A stretch of 11,461 bases of DNA from Chloroflexota bacterium (lineage in GTDB: Bacteria; Chloroflexota; Anaerolineae; Aggregatilineales; Aggregatilineaceae). The stretch is from assembly GCA_016234525.1 (NCBI GenBank), contig JACRBK010000372.1, positions 1 through 11,461 on the forward strand, written 5' to 3'. A program made the translations under genes and the position numbers. Under the pieces are notes generated by a model. It saw only the letters and a list, made by a program, of their open reading frames with translations. It did not search any database and was not told the origin of the DNA. This document shows positions 5,282 to 11,461 of this stretch, in pieces (positions within the stretch are counted from its first letter, which is position 1; each line of letters starts with the position of its first letter).

Positions 5282-6652
5282 GTGCGCGTAGCTATCGTGA
5301 TTGACATTATTAACGCCATTTTTGAGTTCATTTTTAATGTGCTGAACGGGGCGTTGGACCCGATCCTGACACAGTTGGCGGAGATCGGATTTCGTGAACC
5401 CGTCGTCCAGTTCATGTTGATCAACGCCATTCTTGGCCTCAGCATCTATATGACCCTGAACTGCGGGTTATTCTCTTTGGCGAACGCCGGGTTTATGGCC
5501 GTTGGCGCTTATGTCAGTGTGATTCTGACCCAAAAATATGACGCGGAGTTCGGGCTGAGTCTGCTCGGCGGCGCGTTGGCTGCCGGGCTGGTCGCTATTC
5601 CGATTGGCTTGCCGGTCTTACGATTGCGCAGTGTCTATTTGGCGATTGCGACAATTGGGTTTGGCGAGATCGTGCGTATCGTTGTGCTGAATGTAGACAC
5701 CATCGCTACCGATCTGTTCAACCCAGATGAGCCGATTGAGCTGACTTTTGGGGCACGCGGCATCAGTCGAATCCCTAAATTAACCGAAACGGCCCATCTG
5801 GTCTTTTTTCTGATCCTGATGGGCTACCTGCTCTACCGGATGCAGCGATCCCGTTTTGGGCGAGCGATGACCGCCATTCGCCAGGATGAAAAAGTCGCTA
5901 CCACCCTGGGGATCAATGTGGTCTACTACAAAAACATGGCGTTCATTCTGGGAGCTATGATCGCGGGAGTGGCGGGCGGGTTCAGCGGCCACGCGACACG
6001 CATTATCACGCCCAAAGATTATGGGTTCGATAAGGCGGTAGATATTCTGGCGTATGCCGTGTTAGGCGGGCTGGGCCATTGGAGCGGGCCGATTATTGGC
6101 GGCATGGCGCTCAAGGCTATTCCCGAACGGCTGCGCTATCTCAATGAATATACCGGCGCGCTCACCGGGGCCGTGCTGCTGTTGATCATTATCTACCTGC
6201 CGAGCGGATTAGTGAGCCTGGGCCAGCCGTCCTTTTGGCGGCGCGGGGGACGGTTTGAAGGGGCGCGGCGGTTGGCCGGGATCGGCGTGGCGTTGATCGT
6301 GCTCACCAACATGCTGCCGCTGCGTAATTTGGGGAGTGACGAGGTGCTGCTTGGCCTGGAATATTGGCATCTGTGGGGTCTGGGGGCCGGAGTAGGGTTG
6401 ATCTATTGGATCACCTCGCGCCAGCCTGCCTCTACCGGGGGACGATTCTCCCTGCCGATGTCCGCTGTGACCGGACTGCTCGCCCTGGGGCTGATTATCG
6501 CGGGTCTGATCGGGCGAATTGATCAGCCCGGCGATGGGTATTATGTGCTGGTGTTCGGCTTACTATTAGCCACCGCCGCAGGCGTAATCCCCTATGCGCC
6601 ACAGCACACCGAAACGCCGCCAGCAGAACAAGTCGAGGGCAGCCATGCTTGA
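5282..6652 (+). CDS. livM: Branched-chain amino acid ABC transporter permease LivM with C-terminal membrane extension
   Basis: A 456-residue permease, the LivH partner. The core (about 40-315) has typical LivM features: LNCGLFSLANAGFMAVGAY (59-77), LRLRSVYLAIATIGFGEIVR (113-132), ARG-rich coupling segment RFGRAMTAIRQDE (191-203), and LGGLGHWSGPIIGG (261-274). The core ends at IYLPSGLVSLG. About 135 further residues follow (320-456) with perhaps four more hydrophobic segments (about 330-348, 362-378, 393-411, 420-438) and a short polar tail. This part is not in E. coli LivM, which I know to carry extra sequence at the N-terminus instead. The start GTG at 5282 lies six bases after the livH stop without a good Shine-Dalgarno; a second GTG at 5297 is possible. 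The stop overlaps the livG start by eight bases. Confidence 0.93.
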   Translation: MRVAIVIDIINAIFEFIFNVLNGALDPILTQLAEIGFREPVVQFMLINAILGLSIYMTLNCGLFSLANAGFMAVGAYVSVILTQKYDAEFGLSLLGGALAAGLVAIPIGLPVLRLRSVYLAIATIGFGEIVRIVVLNVDTIATDLFNPDEPIELTFGARGISRIPKLTETAHLVFFLILMGYLLYRMQRSRFGRAMTAIRQDEKVATTLGINVVYYKNMAFILGAMIAGVAGGFSGHATRIITPKDYGFDKAVDILAYAVLGGLGHWSGPIIGGMALKAIPERLRYLNEYTGALTGAVLLLIIIYLPSGLVSLGQPSFWRRGGRFEGARRLAGIGVALIVLTNMLPLRNLGSDEVLLGLEYWHLWGLGAGVGLIYWITSRQPASTGGRFSLPMSAVTGLLALGLIIAGLIGRIDQPGDGYYVLVFGLLLATAAGVIPYAPQHTETPPAEQVEGSHA

Positions 6653-7400
6653 ACTTCATCATGTTTCGCGTGAATTCGGCGGGCTGGCGGCCCTCTGCCA
6701 GGTCAAAATGGTTGTGCCTCAGGGAAAAGTGGTTGGCTTGATCGGCCCGAACGGCGCGGGGAAAACCACACTGCTCAACTGTATCAGCGGCCTGGATTCG
6801 CCGACCTCTGGGGAAATCATTTTTGACGGTACTCCTATCCACAGCCGCTCTCCCCACCGCATTACGGCGTTAGGTGTCTCGCGCACTTATCAGAATATCC
6901 GGCTGTTTAAAGAGATGACCACGCTTGAAAATGTGATCGTCGGGCAGCATATTCATGGCCGCTCAACCCTGCTGCATTCGATGTTCGTCTGGCCTTACCA
7001 TTGGCGCGAAGAATCGCGCCTGAAAAAAGACGCGCTGGCCCTGCTCGAACGGTTTAATATCGGCAGTGTCGCACATGTCCACGCCGGGACACTGTCTTAT
7101 GGGGATCAGCGCCGCCTGGAAATGGCCCGCGCACTAGCGACCCGCCCCCGGTTAGTGCTGTTGGACGAACCTACCGCCGGAATGAACGCGGTTGAAACTC
7201 ACCAGCTTGGCGAGCAGATTTTGCGAATGCACGCGGACGGAATCACGGTCGTGGTGGTGGAGCATGATATGGCCCTGATCGGTCAGGTGTGCGACGAAGT
7301 GTATGTGTTGAACTTCGGCGAGATGATCGCTAACGGCGCACCCCAGGCGGTCAAACAAGACCCTAAGGTGATCGAAGCATACCTGGGGCATGAGGATTGA
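6645..7400 (+). CDS. livG: ABC transporter ATP-binding protein LivG
   Basis: A 251-residue ABC ATPase that powers the LivH/LivM channel, forming a pair with LivF. Walker A GPNGAGKT is at 34-41, Q-loop Gln83 in RTYQNIRLF, signature LSYGDQRRLEMARAL at 150-164, Walker B VLLDEPTAGM at 171-180, and H-loop His207 in VVVVEHDM. The LivG-specific insert between Q-loop and signature is present (about 101-145). The signature reads LSYGDQ where most relatives have GQQ, a mild variation. I chose ATG 6645 because GAGGG lies five bases before it and the protein then starts MLELHHVSREFGG as relatives do; the open frame extends 17 codons further upstream but overlaps livM. Start overlaps livM by eight bases, so the two are translationally coupled. 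Confidence 0.95.
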   Translation: MLELHHVSREFGGLAALCQVKMVVPQGKVVGLIGPNGAGKTTLLNCISGLDSPTSGEIIFDGTPIHSRSPHRITALGVSRTYQNIRLFKEMTTLENVIVGQHIHGRSTLLHSMFVWPYHWREESRLKKDALALLERFNIGSVAHVHAGTLSYGDQRRLEMARALATRPRLVLLDEPTAGMNAVETHQLGEQILRMHADGITVVVVEHDMALIGQVCDEVYVLNFGEMIANGAPQAVKQDPKVIEAYLGHED

Positions 7401-7402
7401 GC

Positions 7403-8113
7403 ATGACAACACTGCTGCAAATTAAAGAATTGCAGGTGAGTTATGGGGCCATTATTGCCCTGCGCGGCATTTCGTTTGAGGTGCATCTGGGACAGGTCGT
7501 CAGCCTGATCGGGGCGAACGGGGCCGGGAAAAGCACCACCATCAACACCTTGAGCGGCTTGATCAAACCCCGCAGCGGGCAGGTAAATTTCGAGGATCAG
7601 GACATTACCGGCTGGCGCGCAGATCGTGTCACCCGGCGCGGGCTGGTCCAGGTTCCCGAAGGGCGGCAGGTGATCGCCCCGCTGACAGTGCGCGAGAATC
7701 TGGAGATGGGCGCCTATCTGCGCCGCGATAAAGCCGAGATCGAGCAGGATATTCAGGCGGTTTTTGACCGTTTTCCCCGGCTCAAAGAGCGGCATCATCA
7801 GAAAGCAGGTTCGCTCAGCGGGGGCGAACAGCAAATGTTAGCTTTAGGGCGTGCGCTGGTCGCCCGTCCCAAACTGGTCATGCTGGACGAACCCAGCATG
7901 GGGCTGGCACCGCTGTTGGTGAACGAAGTGTTCGCTATTATCCGCAGTATCAAAGAAGAAGGTAAAACGATTCTGCTGGTAGAACAAAACGCGCGTAAAG
8001 CGCTCGAAATTGCCGATTATGCCTACGTGTTGGAGCGCGGTCAGATTCGGCATCACGGCCCCGCCGACGAACTACGCCAAAATGAGGCGATTATCAAGGC
8101 TTATTTGGGATAA
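7403..8113 (+). CDS. livF: ABC transporter ATP-binding protein LivF
   Basis: A 236-residue ABC ATPase, LivF family, partner of LivG at the cytoplasmic face. Walker A GANGAGKS (37-44), Q-loop Gln83 in LVQVPEGRQ, signature LSGGEQQMLALGRAL (138-152), Walker B VMLDEPSMGLAP (159-170). The residue at the H-loop position is Gln195 (LLVEQNARKAL), which is normal for LivF, so only LivG carries the switch histidine. ATG at 7403 has GAGG seven bases upstream; a TTG two codons earlier is less likely. It starts two bases after the livG stop. Length is standard for the family (about 233-240). Confidence 0.96.
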   Translation: MTTLLQIKELQVSYGAIIALRGISFEVHLGQVVSLIGANGAGKSTTINTLSGLIKPRSGQVNFEDQDITGWRADRVTRRGLVQVPEGRQVIAPLTVRENLEMGAYLRRDKAEIEQDIQAVFDRFPRLKERHHQKAGSLSGGEQQMLALGRALVARPKLVMLDEPSMGLAPLLVNEVFAIIRSIKEEGKTILLVEQNARKALEIADYAYVLERGQIRHHGPADELRQNEAIIKAYLG

Positions 8114-8117
8114 CCTG

Positions 8118-8477
8118 ATGGCACTAAAAGCAATCAATTTAGGTGCGGCTTTTTTCTTGGAAATGGGAATTCTGGCAGCGCTGGTGTTTTGGGGGTTTCA
8201 TACCGCAGACAGCTTGCCGCTCAAAATCGTCTTGGGAATTGGCTCCGCGCTGCTGGTGGGGATAATCTGGGGAATGTACCTGGCTCCTAAGTCTAAAACC
8301 CGGTTGACTGGCTGGCCGTTCCGGCTGCTCAAGCTGTTCTTTTTCGGACTGGCGGCGCTGGCTTTAGCGGCTGCCGGACAGACTACGCTGGCGCTTATCT
8401 TCGCCGTCATCGCTGTGATTAACCAGATTCTCCTGGTGATCTGGAAGCAAGAACCAGAGTTTCTGACGGGTTTGTAG
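8118..8477 (+). CDS. Small four-helix membrane protein, YrdB/DUF2568-like
   Basis: A 119-residue protein made almost entirely of four membrane segments (about 5-27, 34-54, 66-85, 87-108). The WGMYLAPKSKTRL segment after the second helix is reminiscent of the YrdB (DUF2568) family, whose function is unknown. It starts four bases after the livF stop, with GGGATAA as a modest ribosome site at the end of livF, so it is almost certainly co-transcribed and probably coupled. The position suggests an accessory role with the transporter, but this is inference; YrdB-like genes also occur apart from liv operons. There is no catalytic motif. The operon appears to end here: the next strong element is a terminator at 8653. 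Confidence 0.75.
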   Translation: MALKAINLGAAFFLEMGILAALVFWGFHTADSLPLKIVLGIGSALLVGIIWGMYLAPKSKTRLTGWPFRLLKLFFFGLAALALAAAGQTTLALIFAVIAVINQILLVIWKQEPEFLTGL

Positions 8478-8784
8478 GGGCGCGGTTTGCCACTTTTTGA
8501 TTGATTCCCGTGTGCCTACCGTCAGGTAAGCGTGGGCTGGCAGCGGGGATTCCGGCGACCTGCCGTCGAGTTGACCGGGCAGGTATCGCGTATGATCAGG
8601 TCAATACTGTGGTGGTCGAATGCCCCCCCGACCATCCGGTTGCTCCCCCGAAGACCAAACGCTTTGCGAACCAAGTGTTTGGTCCTCTTTTTTTTCTGTG
8701 TTTCCTCTCCATTTTCGGCCAAACCTATTCATTAGAATTTGCATACCAGAACTTTTGTTCGTATACTTTAATCAATAGCAGTGT
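8478..8784 (+). other. Long intergenic region with consecutive hairpins, no convincing gene
   Basis: No convincing coding frame is seen between the YrdB-like stop and the nadK promoter. The right part (8555-8695) holds three hairpins in a row. First, GCGACCTGCC (8555-8564) pairs with GGCAGG-TA-TCGC (8578-8589), with an inner GTC/GAC pair. Second, TGGTCG (8613-8618) pairs with CGACCA (8629-8634). Third is the terminator at 8653. No clear promoter precedes them, so they may be the 3' untranslated end of the liv operon or a small RNA. A T-rich, unstructured stretch (8696-8784) then leads to the nadK promoter. It matches none of the common RNA families I can recognise (SRP RNA, tmRNA, RNase P, tRNA). 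Confidence 0.5.
8653..8695 (+). terminator. Strong intrinsic terminator ending the liv operon
   Basis: A 12-bp stem: GACCAAACGCTT at 8653-8664 and AAGTGTTTGGTC at 8673-8684 (one G-U pair), with an 8-base loop. It is followed after CTC by eight consecutive T at 8688-8695. This is a textbook Rho-independent terminator on the plus strand. Confidence 0.92.
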
Positions 8785-8814
8785 TTGACGCGCTGGGGGA
8801 GTCAGGCTTAAAAT
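8785..8814 (+). promoter_or_regulatory. Putative promoter of nadK
   Basis: TTGACG (8785-8790) and TAAAAT (8809-8814) are separated by 18 bases, each matching five of six consensus positions. Transcription would start around 8821, which excludes any nadK start before that point. A further TATACT at 8855-8860 could be a second -10 box, without a clear -35. Confidence 0.6.
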
Positions 8815-8885
8815 CGCCATGTCGGTTATGCCCGCAAATCAGCACAGACGCAGTTATACTGCGGGCCTGGAGAAAACGAGTCGGC

Positions 8886-9782
8886 GTGCCTGCGTTTCAC
8901 CGGATAGGGGTTTTGGCTCACCCGCTGCGGCCTGTTACGATTCCTTTAGCGCAAGAGATCACCCGGTCTCTGCAAAATAATGGGATTGATACCTGGATAC
9001 GCACGGCGTGGGATGCGGTGTACATTGAGCCGCTGGTTCAGGGAACCGATCTGATTATTGCGATTGGCGGAGATGGGGCCATGCTGCGGGCGGCGCGTCT
9101 TTGTGCGCCTGAAGGCATCCCCGTGTTCGGGATCAATACCGGACATCTTGGTTTTTTGACCGAGATCAGCCCAGAAGATTGGGTTTCCAGCCTGGATATG
9201 CTCTTGAACCAGAATTTCTGGATCGAAGAGCGCATGATGATCTGCTGCGAAATCTGGCGCGGCGATCAGAATGTGGCGAGTAGTAATGCGCTCAATGAAG
9301 TAGTGATCAGTCGAGGGGCGGTGGCCCGCTCGATCCGGCTTGAGACGTATATTGATGGCGGTTGGACGACGACGTATCATTGCGACGGGTTGATCATTGC
9401 TACTCCAACCGGGTCAACCGCTTATGCCCTGGCAGTGGGTGGGCCGATTTTGCCGCCGGAGTTAAAGAATATTCTGGTGGTTCCGGTCGCGCCGCATCTG
9501 AGCATGGATCGCCCAATGGTATTGGCGCAGGGGGCAGCGGTAGAGGTGATCATTGAGCCGCACACGCTGTCTGAGGTGGTGCTGACGCTCGATGGCGAAC
9601 TGCTCGCCCAGATGCAGGCGGCTGACCGGTGTTTGGTCAGAGCCAGCGACAGCGTCAGCCGGTTTGTGCGGCTGCGTGATCGCAACTATTTTTATCGTTC
9701 GCTGCTCGACCGGCTGGAACCCAGGGTTTCACGACCCCGGCCTATTCAAGACGATCCGCGCAGCCCTGACGCCGACAAATAA
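8886..9782 (+). CDS. nadK: NAD kinase (ATP-NAD kinase)
   Basis: A 298-residue cytosolic enzyme that phosphorylates NAD to NADP using ATP or polyphosphate. Near the N-terminus is RIGVLAHPLRP, a typical opening. The catalytic GGDGAMLRAAR motif is at 61-71 (Asp63 the conserved acid; the family usually has GGDGT, here GGDGA). NTGHLGFL lies at 84-91, LNEVVI at 136-141, and the substrate-binding DGLIIATPTGSTAYALAVGGP at 167-187. The frame stays open upstream to GTG 8781, but the first 35 codons look non-coding and the promoter lies inside them. GTG at 8886 is therefore preferred, with GGAG 12 bases upstream as a weak ribosome site. The frame continues to TAA at 9780-9782. It is followed at 27 bases by the zinc-finger gene and then recN, probably one operon. 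Confidence 0.94.
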   Translation: MPAFHRIGVLAHPLRPVTIPLAQEITRSLQNNGIDTWIRTAWDAVYIEPLVQGTDLIIAIGGDGAMLRAARLCAPEGIPVFGINTGHLGFLTEISPEDWVSSLDMLLNQNFWIEERMMICCEIWRGDQNVASSNALNEVVISRGAVARSIRLETYIDGGWTTTYHCDGLIIATPTGSTAYALAVGGPILPPELKNILVVPVAPHLSMDRPMVLAQGAAVEVIIEPHTLSEVVLTLDGELLAQMQAADRCLVRASDSVSRFVRLRDRNYFYRSLLDRLEPRVSRPRPIQDDPRSPDADK

Positions 9783-9809
9783 CACAGGCACATCTGGTAA
9801 GGAAAAATC

Positions 9810-10298
9810 ATGACATCTGTTGCAGACGAGAGCATTGAATACTGTACAGTCCACCCGAACATCGAAACCAGCCTGCATTGTAATCGCTGCGGGCGGCCTA
9901 TGTGCACCCGCTGCGCGGTACGTACTCCGGTTGGCTACCGCTGTAGAGAATGCGTGCGTTCGCAGCAGGACAAGTTTTTTAATGCTCAGAGTCTGGATTA
10001 CCTGATCGCTGCAAGCGTCAGCCTGGTGATGAGCCTCATCATCGCGGGGATTCTGTCTGTGATCGGGGCGTTTTTCCTGCTCTCCATATTCATCGCGCCC
10101 GCTGCCGGTGGGTTGATCGGCACGTCAGTTTGGCGGTTGACTGGCAAACGGCGCGGGCGTTATACCGCCTTTGTCGTGGGGTGTGGGGTGGTGTTAGGGG
10201 CGCTGCCGTTTTTGTTGGCAAACCCGATTGCCATCGGCATTTACCTGTTATTGGCAACCGGCGCCGCCGCTGGACAATTCCGTTTCCGGCGTATTTAA
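9810..10298 (+). CDS. B-box-type zinc-finger membrane protein
   Basis: A 162-residue protein with two parts. Residues 12-48 form a Cys/His cluster: C12-x2-H15, C24-x2-C27, C32-x2-C35, C45-x2-C48, enough for two zinc ions in a cross-braced B-box-like finger (also seen in front of rhomboid-like proteins in Actinobacteria and Chloroflexi). Residues about 65-155 hold three or four membrane segments, with a basic loop KRRGR (about 111-115) between them. The zinc finger therefore probably faces the cytoplasm. AAGGA six bases before ATG 9810 supports the start. It lies between nadK and recN, where many Gram-positive bacteria have argR or similar. Function is unknown; a DNA- or protein-binding membrane adaptor is possible, but no enzyme motif is present. 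Confidence 0.8.
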   Translation: MTSVADESIEYCTVHPNIETSLHCNRCGRPMCTRCAVRTPVGYRCRECVRSQQDKFFNAQSLDYLIAASVSLVMSLIIAGILSVIGAFFLLSIFIAPAAGGLIGTSVWRLTGKRRGRYTAFVVGCGVVLGALPFLLANPIAIGIYLLLATGAAAGQFRFRRI

Positions 10299-10315
10299 CG
10301 AAGGACAGGTCGGCT

Positions 10316-11461
10316 ATGTTACGACAACTGCGGATCAAAGACTTTGCGATCATTGACGAACTGACCCTAGAGTTTGCGCCTGGTTTTCTGGTGATCACTG
10401 GCGAAACCGGCGCGGGGAAGTCGATCCTGGTGGATGCGGTGAATCTGCTGCTGGGCGAACGATCTGACGTAACGCTGGTACGCGGCGGATCGGATCGGGC
10501 CATTGTCGAGGGAACGTTTATCACCCCTGCTCATTTGCACGAGCAGGTGAAAGCGCTGCTGGAAGCCAATGGGTTAGAAAGCGAAACACCCGATGAGGTT
10601 GTTCTCACGCGCGATGTTCGCGCCAACGGTCGCAGTCAGGCACGTGTGAATGGTGTGATGTGCAGCCTCACCGTTTACCGCGAGATCGGTGGGGCGCTGG
10701 TGGATATTCATGGGCAGAGTGAACACCTTTCGCTGCTCAGACCAGCGCAACATCTTTTCCTGCTGGATCGTTATGCGGGGGTTGAGGACAAACGCGCGGT
10801 TGTGCAGCGTTTGTCGCATGAGATCGGGCAGATTCGCGGCGAGATCAAGAATCTGATGACCGACGAGGCTGCGCTGGCCCGGCGGATGGATATGCTGCAA
10901 TACCAGATTCAGGAAATACGCAGTGCTGATCCTCGCCCGGAAGAAGAGGACGAACTCAATCGCGAACGTAACCGGTTGGTGAACGCCGAGAAAATCGCGG
11001 AACTGGCGACTGAAGTTCAGTATGTGCTCACCGGGGAAGTCGGTGAAGCGTCAGGCGCGGAAGATTTGATCTCGCAGGCATCGATTGTGCTGTCACGGCT
11101 GCTCAAGTTGGATCCGTCTGTGCAAGACATCGCGCAGATGGCCGATAACCTGAGCGTCCAGGTTCAAGAACTGTCACGCTCGATCCGGCAGTACCGTGAC
11201 GAGGTCGAATATGATCCACGCCGTCTGGACGAAATCGAAGAACGTCTGGAAATGATCACCCGGCTCAAACGTAAATACGGCGGCACGATCCAGGCCGTGC
11301 TGGTCTACGCTGACAAAGCCCAGGCCGATCTTGATGCGATCACCCACAGCGAGGAACGGCTGATCGAACTGCGCGAGCGCGAAGAACAACTGCTGCACCA
11401 GATCGGTGAACAATCTGAAGGGATCAGCACCGAGCGCCAGCGGGTTGCGCAAACACTTACC
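10316..11461 (+). CDS. recN: DNA repair protein RecN, 5' part (runs off the window)
   Basis: An SMC-like ATPase that acts at DNA double-strand breaks. 382 codons are visible, open to the last base of the window; the C-terminal half (signature and Walker B) lies beyond it. The N-terminus MLRQLRIKDFAIIDELTLEF and the Walker A motif GETGAGKS (29-36) are typical. The Q-loop region VDIHGQSEHLSLLRP follows at about residues 130-144. After that comes a long charged coiled-coil region starting near residue 155, with RLKRKYGGTI near its end. ATG at 10316 has AAGGA ten bases upstream, or AGG closer in, and starts 17 bases after the preceding stop. No frameshift is seen in the visible part. It is probably co-transcribed with nadK and the zinc-finger gene. 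Confidence 0.95.
   Translation, partial: MLRQLRIKDFAIIDELTLEFAPGFLVITGETGAGKSILVDAVNLLLGERSDVTLVRGGSDRAIVEGTFITPAHLHEQVKALLEANGLESETPDEVVLTRDVRANGRSQARVNGVMCSLTVYREIGGALVDIHGQSEHLSLLRPAQHLFLLDRYAGVEDKRAVVQRLSHEIGQIRGEIKNLMTDEAALARRMDMLQYQIQEIRSADPRPEEEDELNRERNRLVNAEKIAELATEVQYVLTGEVGEASGAEDLISQASIVLSRLLKLDPSVQDIAQMADNLSVQVQELSRSIRQYRDEVEYDPRRLDEIEERLEMITRLKRKYGGTIQAVLVYADKAQADLDAITHSEERLIELREREEQLLHQIGEQSEGISTERQRVAQTLT

Noticed and set aside
4816..5445. 209-codon minus-strand frame opposite livH and livM
   Set aside because: The product is low-complexity (Arg, Ser, Thr, Ile) and spans the livH-livM junction; it is an antisense shadow of two clear genes.
6594..6644. Upstream 17-codon extension of livG
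   Set aside because: It overlaps livM extensively and lacks a ribosome site, whereas ATG 6645 has GAGGG at the right distance.
7985..7990. LivF has Gln where an ABC ATPase has the H-loop histidine
   Set aside because: This is a normal feature of the LivF family as I know it, not a defect in this copy.
8611..8637. GGTCGAATGCC looks like a tRNA T-arm
   Set aside because: No acceptor stem, D-arm or anticodon arm can be fitted around it; the sequence is better explained as a hairpin of its own.
8501..8788. 95-codon plus-strand frame in the intergenic region
   Set aside because: It runs through the strong terminator (8653-8695), has no ribosome site, and its protein resembles nothing I recognise.

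Overview
The window looks like a chromosomal segment of a mid-GC bacterium, most likely a member of the Chloroflexota (Anaerolineae-like). This is inferred from protein style: a sensor kinase with a HELGTP H-box, a liv-type transporter with unusual extensions, and a nadK / B-box membrane protein / recN block. No rRNA or taxonomic marker is present, so the assignment is an inference. I see no sign of mobile elements, CRISPR arrays or tRNAs.

Layout. (1) 1-175: 3' end of an unidentified plus-strand gene, closed by a perfect 10-bp hairpin terminator (196-218) that also lies at the end of the convergent minus-strand genes. (2) 219-2171, minus strand: a two-component system, with an OmpR/PhoB-type response regulator first and a membrane-anchored PAS histidine kinase 12 bases downstream. 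Upstream of the regulator lie three contiguous 10-bp CTT(T)AA repeats resembling a Pho box. (3) 2369-2707, minus strand: a single STAS-domain (anti-sigma antagonist-like) gene whose usual phospho-serine motif is altered. (4) 2924-8477, plus strand: a complete branched-chain-amino-acid-type (HAAT) ABC importer, in the order substrate-binding protein, permeases LivH and LivM, ATPases LivG and LivF, followed by a small YrdB-like membrane protein. The binding-protein gene is separated from the permeases by 204 bases that hold a 17-bp hairpin with a GUAA tetraloop, a perfect TATAAT box and a second hairpin followed by a U-rich tract. The operon ends in a structured region with a strong intrinsic terminator (8653-8695). 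(5) 8785 to the end, plus strand: a promoter, NAD kinase, a zinc-finger (B-box-like) membrane protein and the 5' part of recN, which runs off the window.

How they work together. The transporter genes form one functional unit. The binding protein captures an amino-acid-like ligand outside the cell, LivH/LivM form the channel, and LivG/LivF hydrolyse ATP. The hairpins between the first and second genes probably set expression of the binding protein above that of the membrane complex. The two-component pair is a stand-alone sensor/regulator, and its promoter suggests autoregulation. The nadK-recN neighbourhood is a known housekeeping arrangement in other bacteria, here with a zinc-finger membrane protein between the two genes.

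Most of the window is ordinary. The parts most worth a second look are the livK-livH intergenic RNA structures, the C-terminal membrane extension of LivM, the non-canonical STAS protein, the Pho-box-like repeats, and the multi-hairpin region at 8555-8695.
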